Shown here: one piece after another, positions 1 through 3,437 of the stretch
How the letters are laid out: every line of letters begins with the position of its first letter
How positions within the stretch are numbered: position 1 is the first letter of the stretch
Source: an uncultured Eubacteriales bacterium
GTDB lineage: Bacteria; Bacillota; Clostridia; Oscillospirales; Oscillospiraceae
Direction: 5' to 3'
Assembly (NCBI GenBank): GCA_900554625.1
Contig: USHP01000135.1
Location: 1 to 5,858 of the forward strand
Length of the DNA: 5,858 nucleotides
Position numbers and translations under genes: made by a program
The notes under the pieces: model-generated
The model's input: only the letters and a program-made list of their open reading frames with translations
What the model was told of the DNA's origin: nothing
The model's database searches: none

Positions 1-250
1 GACAGTCCAGCACAGCGCTTCCCATGGCGTCCACCACCCGGCGAACCAAACGGGTAAAGGACAGTACCTCCGCATACCGGCTGGCGGTATCTCCCGCCGC
101 AGCGCAAAGTCTGCGCTCCGTTTCATGGCTGATCAGTTCCGGCACCATTAAAATTCGGTTGCCTTTACGCTCTTTCACATCCGCGGCAATACGCCGTAAA
201 ATTTCATCCCGATTGGCCGTCCAGTCACGGCCCAGCAGCAGGTGCAGCAT
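1..250 (-). CDS. addB: AddB-like helicase-nuclease subunit B, N-terminal part (gene runs off the left edge)
   Basis: The first 83 codons of a protein that resembles the N-terminus of AddB, the helicase-like/nuclease partner of AddA in double-strand-break end resection in Firmicutes. Seen: a start MLHLLLGRDW, a strand-plus-turn RILMVPELISHETERRL (residues 32-48) matching the family's VPEQ-(F/Y)-(S/T)-x-x-E-x-x-L block, and EVLSFTRLVRRV (61-72), matching the conserved LSFxRL block. The start is set by AAGGAGA (minus strand, 262-256) a few bases before ATG. Odd: where many AddB proteins carry a Walker A GRxGxGKT, this one reads GRDWTANRDEI (7-17), so the P-loop Gly and Lys are absent. The nuclease domain and the downstream partner (addA expected) are outside the window. 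An unassigned PD-(D/E)XK nuclease-family protein is the alternative. The family assignment comes from remembered motifs and only the N-terminus is visible. Confidence 0.75.
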   Translation of the reverse strand, partial: MLHLLLGRDWTANRDEILRRIAADVKERKGNRILMVPELISHETERRLCAAAGDTASRYAEVLSFTRLVRRVVDAMGSAVLDC

Positions 251-277
251 AAGCGTCTCCTTCTCAGTCTAGGTTTC

Positions 278-312
278 TTTATATTTAACAGGATACCACA
301 AAATGAGTCCAA
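278..312 (-). promoter_or_regulatory. Weak candidate promoter for the addB-like gene
   Basis: Because a terminator closes spoIIR just upstream, addB should need its own promoter in 251-310. The best fits on the minus strand are TTGGAC (312-307), an 18-base spacer and TTAAAT (288-283), or an overlapping -10 TATAAA (283-278) with a poor -35 box. Neither is a strong match, and the -35 would overlap the end of the spoIIR terminator U-tract. Leaky read-through from spoIIR is an alternative. Confidence 0.25.
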
Positions 313-336
313 AAAACAGGGGATATTTCACCCCTG
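311..336 (-). terminator. Intrinsic terminator of spoIIR
   Basis: Minus strand: a six-base-pair stem CAGGGG/CCCCTG (336-331 with 322-317) with an eight-base loop, followed directly by six T residues (316-311). The 5' arm contains the last codons of spoIIR and the TGA stop (330-328) is in the loop, so the hairpin overlaps the end of the gene. The plus strand has no T-tract after the stem, so it works only for leftward transcription. Confidence 0.8.
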
Positions 337-939
337 AAACAGGATATTTTCCAGACGACCCATGGCATCCAGCAAGTAAAATCGGAGTTCATACCCTTCT
401 TCCCCAGTCAGGGCGCTATTTAGGCTGTCAGGAAATCCCGCCGTTTGTGCAACGTCGGAAAAGCCTTCAGAGGTAGCGGGCAGACACAGCGACGGGAACA
501 CCACGCACCACCAGTTGTGCCCCTGTCCTTCTCCAATGACAATGCGCAGCGATTCATACACGCCCGCAGGCAAAGAAAAGGTATCGTATTCTCGGGTATC
601 AAAAGCTTCCTGGCACAGGCTCACCACCGCTTGAGTATCAAAGCCGGCGGCTTCCAGGGTTTGGTTGGCAATTTGCTGGATTTTGGGAAGGTTTTCCCGG
701 ATATATGCTTTGGCCTGCTCCACATCGGAAACATTTTTCAGTTCTTTTTCCAAGCTTTTAATCACGGCATCCCGGACTTGCAGCTTTACAGCCTGGTCTG
801 CTTCCGTGTCGGAATTGGCGACCACATGCAGCCGGATCAGTTCCTCATGAAGCTGCTGCCGGTCGGCAATCAACGTGCCGCACCAGACCAAAGCTGCCAC
901 TGCAAAGCAGATCATGACTCGTTTTACCAGTTTTGCCAT
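328..939 (-). CDS. spoIIR: Stage II sporulation protein R (SpoIIR)
   Basis: SpoIIR is made in the forespore under sigma-F, secreted into the space between the two septal membranes, and triggers the SpoIIGA protease in the mother cell to process pro-sigma-E (known for the family). Seen here in 203 residues: a basic N-terminus MAKLVKRV and one hydrophobic segment (about 8-25) acting as signal or anchor, the family block LIRLHVVANSD (34-44), QAVKLQVRDAV (49-59), and the C-terminal signature LPAGVYESLRIVIGEG (123-138) followed by NWWCVVFPSLC (142-152). Length is normal for the family. ATG at 939 is chosen because it gives the expected short basic start before the hydrophobic segment. A start at 1047 would lie inside ispE and put a terminator hairpin in the coding region. 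An in-frame GTG at 948 is possible but not better supported. The only Shine-Dalgarno-like sequence, GGACGG (953-948), is weak and sits in the 3' arm of a hairpin. The gene lies downstream of ispE and upstream of addB, with terminators on both sides. Confidence 0.95.
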   Translation of the reverse strand: MAKLVKRVMICFAVAALVWCGTLIADRQQLHEELIRLHVVANSDTEADQAVKLQVRDAVIKSLEKELKNVSDVEQAKAYIRENLPKIQQIANQTLEAAGFDTQAVVSLCQEAFDTREYDTFSLPAGVYESLRIVIGEGQGHNWWCVVFPSLCLPATSEGFSDVAQTAGFPDSLNSALTGEEGYELRFYLLDAMGRLENILFQG

Positions 940-980
940 AAAAAACACCGTCCATACGGAAATACTTCCAGTATGGACGG
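940..980 (-). terminator. Intrinsic terminator between ispE and spoIIR, touching the spoIIR start codon
   Basis: Minus strand: a perfect ten-base-pair stem CCGTCCATAC/GTATGGACGG (980-971 with 957-948). The interior can extend by GGAA/TTCC (969-966 with 961-958) with one bulged base. Then comes TG and a run of six T residues (945-940) that ends exactly where the spoIIR ATG begins. The plus strand shows no T-tract after the stem. It should stop ispE transcripts. Its 3' arm also contains the only plausible spoIIR ribosome site, so in read-through RNA that site would be paired. Confidence 0.85.
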
Positions 981-998
981 CATTCGCAAAAATTATAC
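969..998 (-). promoter_or_regulatory. Candidate sigma-F-type promoter for spoIIR
   Basis: Minus strand: GTATA (998-994) fits the sigma-F -35 consensus GYWTA. After 15 bases comes GTCCATACTG (978-969), which fits the -10 consensus GGNRANAMTR at six of the eight defined positions (mismatches at positions 2 and 4). A start about seven bases downstream would fall in the hairpin loop near 958-962. spoIIR is a sigma-F gene in Bacillus subtilis, which is why a match was sought here. The match is imperfect and the spacing is one base short of the usual 16, so this is a hypothesis. Confidence 0.3.
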
Positions 999-1850
999 CG
1001 GTTTGGCAATAAAAATCTGGGGATAATTCTCCTTGAGCATATTGCACACCACTGCGGCGTATTCAAAGCTTGGCATGATGGCAAATACAGCGGAACCAGA
1101 GCCGGTCATCTGCTGGTTCAGCGCACCGTAGCTATTGCAGATAGACTTGATGTAATTCAGCTCCAGGTGATCGGATGTAACCACCGGGTCGAACACATTG
1201 CAAAGATTCTCTGCAACAGCTCCCAGATCTCCTGCCAGCAGGGCGCTTTCCATGGCCCGGTTGTCCGGCCGGCGGGCTATGGCCACCTGGTCAATTTTCT
1301 GATACAGCTCCGGTGTGGACACGGAGAATTCCGGCTTGCAGATCACGAACACACAGTCGGGCATATCCGGAAGTTTGCGCAGCCGCTCTCCTCTTCCCTC
1401 CACCATAGCAGTTCCGCAGAGGGTGCAGAAAGGGACATCGCTTCCCACTTGGGCGCCCAGCTCCGCCAGCGCCAGAATGGACAGCGGCTCGCCGTAGTGA
1501 CGGTTCAGCGCCCGCAGCACAGCCGCAGCATCGGCGCTTCCGCCTCCCATACCGGCGCCGGAGGGAATCCGCTTGATAATCCGGATTTCAATGCCGTTGG
1601 GGTCCACATTCATGGCCTGACAATATACCTTTGCAGCCTTCCAGGCCAGATTGCTTTCGTCAGTAGGAATGCCATCTACGGAGCACAGCAGCTTCCAGGG
1701 CTTTCCTGTGCCGATGTCAATCTCCACATCGTCACGAATGGAGATGGTCTGCATGACGCTTTGCAGATCATGGTAACCGTCTTCCCGTTTGCCCAGCACG
1801 TCCAGGGTCAGATTCAGTTTGGCAAACGCACCTTCATATAATGTTGTCAT
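993..1850 (-). CDS. ispE: 4-(cytidine 5'-diphospho)-2-C-methyl-D-erythritol kinase (IspE)
   Basis: A GHMP-family kinase that uses ATP to phosphorylate the 2-hydroxyl of CDP-methylerythritol in the cytosolic MEP route to isopentenyl diphosphate. Seen in 285 residues, the usual family length: AKLNLTLDV (10-18) with the substrate-site Lys11, GYHDLQSVMQTI (25-36), the ATP-binding glycine-rich loop PSGAGMGGGSADAAA (96-110), GSDVPF (136-141) with the catalytic Asp138, and the C-terminal GHMP motif MTGSGSAVF (248-256). No key residue is missing. The start follows AAAGGA about 11 bases upstream and lies about 26 bases from the predicted transcription start. The gene is divergent from the DUF378 gene, and a strong terminator separates it from spoIIR downstream. 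Confidence 0.97.
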   Translation of the reverse strand: MTTLYEGAFAKLNLTLDVLGKREDGYHDLQSVMQTISIRDDVEIDIGTGKPWKLLCSVDGIPTDESNLAWKAAKVYCQAMNVDPNGIEIRIIKRIPSGAGMGGGSADAAAVLRALNRHYGEPLSILALAELGAQVGSDVPFCTLCGTAMVEGRGERLRKLPDMPDCVFVICKPEFSVSTPELYQKIDQVAIARRPDNRAMESALLAGDLGAVAENLCNVFDPVVTSDHLELNYIKSICNSYGALNQQMTGSGSAVFAIMPSFEYAAVVCNMLKENYPQIFIAKPV

Positions 1851-1882
1851 AGGTTGTACCGTCCTTTGCGCACATTTTCTGT

Positions 1883-1911
1883 ATTATATCCTGAAAAAAC
1901 ATTTTTTGCAA
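1883..1911 (-). promoter_or_regulatory. Sigma-A promoter of ispE
   Basis: Minus strand: TTGCAA (1911-1906), a 17-base spacer (1905-1889) and a perfect TATAAT (1888-1883). The expected transcription start near 1876 gives a leader of about 26 bases carrying the ribosome site. The spacer includes AAAA-TG-TTTTTT, which with the end of the -35 box forms a six-base A/T dyad. Confidence 0.75.
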
Positions 1912-1920
1912 TCATCATCC

Positions 1921-1929
1921 TGATAAAAT
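1921..1929 (+). promoter_or_regulatory. Extended -10 promoter candidate for the DUF378 gene
   Basis: Plus strand: TGATAAAAT gives an extended -10 (TGn followed by TAAAAT, five of six consensus bases). The matching -35 region near 1901-1906 is only T-rich, so recognition would rest on the extended -10. The predicted start near 1936 would leave a leader of about 48 bases before the ATG at 1984. Confidence 0.45.
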
Positions 1930-1983
1930 TGAAAAACCTGTGCATCCTAATGGCATCCGGAAGTTGAAATGGAGGTAAAAACT

Positions 1984-2187
1984 ATGGATACCATCGCACT
2001 GATCCTGTCCATCGTCGGTTGTGTCAACTGGGGACTGGTGGGAATTTTCCAATTTGATTTGGTCGCTTGGCTTTTTGGCGGCGCAGGCTCCCTGTTCAGC
2101 CGTCTGGTCTACACGGTTGTAGCCCTGTCCGGCCTATGGTGTATTTCCTTCCTGTTCCGCAGGAATGCCATTACCGGCAAAGAATAA
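1984..2187 (+). CDS. DUF378 family small membrane protein
   Basis: A 67-residue integral membrane protein of the DUF378 (YuzA-like) family; the family's function is not known. Seen: a first hydrophobic helix (about 3-24) containing the typical GCVNWGLVGIF (12-22), followed by FDLVAWLFGG (24-33), then SRLVYTVVALSGLW (39-52) as the second helix, and a short basic and polar tail RRNAITGKE. ATG at 1984 is chosen because GGAGGT (1971-1976) lies seven bases before it. An in-frame ATG at 1969 overlaps that ribosome site and cannot be the start. The gene is a lone unit: divergent from ispE on the left, closed by a hairpin terminator on the right. Confidence 0.88.
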   Translation: MDTIALILSIVGCVNWGLVGIFQFDLVAWLFGGAGSLFSRLVYTVVALSGLWCISFLFRRNAITGKE

Positions 2188-2192
2188 AGAAG

Positions 2193-2222
2193 TGCGGCTG
2201 CTCCTACAGGGAAGCAGCCGCA
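2193..2222. terminator. Bidirectional intrinsic terminator between convergent genes
   Basis: A perfect ten-base-pair stem TGCGGCTGCT/AGCAGCCGCA (2193-2202 with 2213-2222) with a ten-base loop. It is followed by TAATTTTATAT and then TTTCTTCTT on the plus strand, and by CTTCTTTATTCTTT on the minus strand. It sits between the ends of the DUF378 gene (2187) and the zinc-ribbon gene (2248), so it can serve both. The T-tracts are interrupted, so efficiency may be moderate. Confidence 0.8.
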
Positions 2223-2247
2223 TAATTTTATATCGTTTCTTCTTCCA

Positions 2248-3300
2248 TCAGCCGCAGCGAACAATGCAGCTGACTTCCTGGTCGCCATACTTGGCGGTGA
2301 TGGAAGTGGTGCCGGCCTTCACAGCCTTGACCCAGCCTTCTTCATCCACTGTTGCGATGTGAGGATGCTCAGAAGACCATTCTACCTCGTTCTGCTCCAA
2401 GTCGCAGTCCAGCAGCAGCTGGAACTCGTAATAAACACCCAACTTGACATCAGTTTTCTTCAGCTTCAGGGTAACGTTCTTCAGTTCCGAACTGCCCTGA
2501 TTCTGGTCAGTGGTCTCCGGAGTGGTGGCAGGGGTAGTTGCCGGAGTGGTTTCTGCCGTATCCGGAGCCTGGGTTGCTGCAGTGGTAGGCGCTTCCGTGG
2601 GCTCCACAAAGGAAACCTTGACAGGAACCTCAATCTTCTGCTGGCCGCAGGTAATGGTCACCACGGTTTCGCCCTCTGCCACTGCCTCAATCCGACCGTC
2701 TTCGGTAACTGTGGCAATGCTTTCATCCCCGGAAGTGAACACCAGGGCATCTGTGGTATCGCCGGGCTTAGGCACCACATTCAGAAGGAACCGGGCGCCG
2801 GCTTCGTTCAGCACCACTTCCTGGGCGCTGGTCATAACCAGGTTCTCACAGGGAATGGCCGTTGCATCTGTAGCCGCCGTTGTCTGCATGAACTGAGGCA
2901 AGGTGGTTTCTGCCGCTCCCTGCTGGTTCATATTCGGCAGGAAATAGCGGAAGAACAGGAAGCCGGCAGCCAAAAGCAGCGCTGCAATCAAAACCGTCAG
3001 CAAAATCACCACAAAGGTGTTGGACTGATAGGTTTCTTCTTCTTCATCATCAAACAAGGAGTTGTCCTCATCCTCTAGATCCCGCCGGGGCGCACTATTG
3101 ACTTCGTCAAAGTCAAAAATTTCTTTTCTCTTTCTGGACGGGGTGCGGTCATTCTTTGTTTTGGGTGAATCAAAGTCATCCATCAGCAGTTCATCTTCCA
3201 ACAAATCTGCCGCAGAATCCCGGGAACAGCCGCAAATGGGGCATTGTTCCGCGGTATCCGGATAACTGGTTCCGCAAACATCACAAATAATCTTACTCAT
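2248..3300 (-). CDS. Single-pass membrane protein: N-terminal zinc ribbon, two extracytoplasmic Big2 (Ig-like) domains
   Basis: A 350-residue protein with no recognised gene name. In order: a zinc ribbon CDVC (6-9) and CPIC (20-23), with a further Cys25; an acidic, low-complexity segment (about 31-93) interrupted by a basic patch RTPSRKRK (52-59); one membrane helix (about 95-118); a Thr/Ala-rich stalk; a first Big2-type domain (about 153-230) with the signature DESIATVTEDGRIEAVAEG (192-210); a Thr/Pro-rich linker (about 232-268); and a second Big2-type domain (about 274-348) with HIATVDEEGWVKAVKAG (314-330). The topology implied is cytoplasmic ribbon, extracytoplasmic Ig-like part. Big2 domains are known from bacterial surface and adhesin proteins; here they may bind envelope or cell-wall partners (inference). 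ATG at 3300 is chosen for GGAGGG six bases upstream; an upstream ATG at 3372 lies in the promoter. The gene is divergent from the receptor-like kinase and its architecture is parallel to it. Confidence 0.85.
   Translation of the reverse strand: MSKIICDVCGTSYPDTAEQCPICGCSRDSAADLLEDELLMDDFDSPKTKNDRTPSRKRKEIFDFDEVNSAPRRDLEDEDNSLFDDEEEETYQSNTFVVILLTVLIAALLLAAGFLFFRYFLPNMNQQGAAETTLPQFMQTTAATDATAIPCENLVMTSAQEVVLNEAGARFLLNVVPKPGDTTDALVFTSGDESIATVTEDGRIEAVAEGETVVTITCGQQKIEVPVKVSFVEPTEAPTTAATQAPDTAETTPATTPATTPETTDQNQGSSELKNVTLKLKKTDVKLGVYYEFQLLLDCDLEQNEVEWSSEHPHIATVDEEGWVKAVKAGTTSITAKYGDQEVSCIVRCG
2512..2550 (-). repeat. Short imperfect 12-base tandem repeat encoding a Thr/Pro-rich linker
   Basis: Within the zinc-ribbon gene, minus strand, three imperfect 12-base units beginning ACTCCGGCAACT, ACCCCTGCCACC and ACTCCGGAGACC encode TPATTPATTPET in the linker between the two Ig-like domains. 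Such stalks are typically extended and flexible. Units differ at wobble positions, so the repeat is old or selected at the protein level rather than a fresh slippage product. Confidence 0.6.
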
Positions 3301-3343
3301 CAGGATCCCTCCAGTACACATAACTGCACCATTATTAGTCGAC

Positions 3344-3372
3344 ATTATAACACAAAATTCCCCGGAATACAA
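3344..3372 (-). promoter_or_regulatory. Sigma-A-type promoter of the zinc-ribbon/Big2 gene
   Basis: Minus strand: TTGTAT (3372-3367), a 17-base spacer and a perfect TATAAT (3349-3344), giving a predicted start near 3337 and a leader of about 37 bases with the GGAGGG ribosome site. The -35 box is weak (three of six). It lies back to back with the kinase promoter, with 11 bases between the two -35 boxes. Confidence 0.65.
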
Positions 3373-3383
3373 CTACAAAAGTA

Positions 3384-3412
3384 TTGCTTTTTTTGTTATT
3401 TTATTTTATGAT
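3384..3412 (+). promoter_or_regulatory. Sigma-A-type promoter of the kinase gene
   Basis: Plus strand: TTGCTT (3384-3389), a 17-base T-rich spacer and TATGAT (3407-3412, five of six consensus). The predicted start near 3419 lies only a few bases before the ribosome site, so the leader would be very short. The weak -35 and the closeness of the divergent promoter suggest the two genes could be controlled together. Confidence 0.5.
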
Positions 3413-3421
3413 AGTTTGGTT

Positions 3422-3429
3422 AAAGGAGG
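3422..3429 (+). promoter_or_regulatory. Strong ribosome binding site that fixes a TTG start
   Basis: AAAGGAGG at 3422-3429 is a near-perfect Shine-Dalgarno sequence, eight bases before TTG at 3438. The first in-frame ATG (3483) lies more than 50 bases from it with no comparable site, so TTG is taken as the start. Confidence 0.85.
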
Positions 3430-3437
3430 CGATCTGT

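Noticed and set aside
992..997. Perfect TATAAT on the minus strand at the ispE stop codon
   Set aside because: It has no acceptable -35 box 16-18 bases upstream, it arises from the GTA-TAA end of ispE, and a transcript from it would run straight into the terminator hairpin.
445..1026. Plus-strand open frame of about 193 codons
   Set aside because: It lies opposite spoIIR and the end of ispE, which have clear family motifs. Its translation has no recognisable domain and no ribosome site; it is a shadow of the coding strand.
940..1047. Longer spoIIR starting at an ATG at 1047
   Set aside because: It would overlap ispE, place the terminator hairpin in the coding sequence and bury the hydrophobic N-terminus about 36 residues inside; the start at 939 gives a normal SpoIIR N-terminus.
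1167..1841. Plus-strand open frame of about 224 codons
   Set aside because: It is antisense to nearly all of ispE. The opposite strand carries complete GHMP motifs, so this frame is a codon-bias shadow.
1969..1983. Earlier in-frame ATG for the DUF378 protein
   Set aside because: This ATG overlaps the GGAGGT ribosome site; the ATG at 1984 has ideal spacing and gives the usual family N-terminus.
2359..3078. Plus-strand open frame of about 239 codons, and another at 2510-2896
   Set aside because: Both are antisense to the zinc-ribbon/Big2 gene and have repetitive, domain-free translations with no ribosome site.
3301..3372. Upstream start at 3372 for the zinc-ribbon protein
   Set aside because: This stretch contains the TATAAT promoter and the GGAGGG ribosome site; the start at 3300 puts the first CxxC at residues 6-9, as expected for such zinc ribbons.
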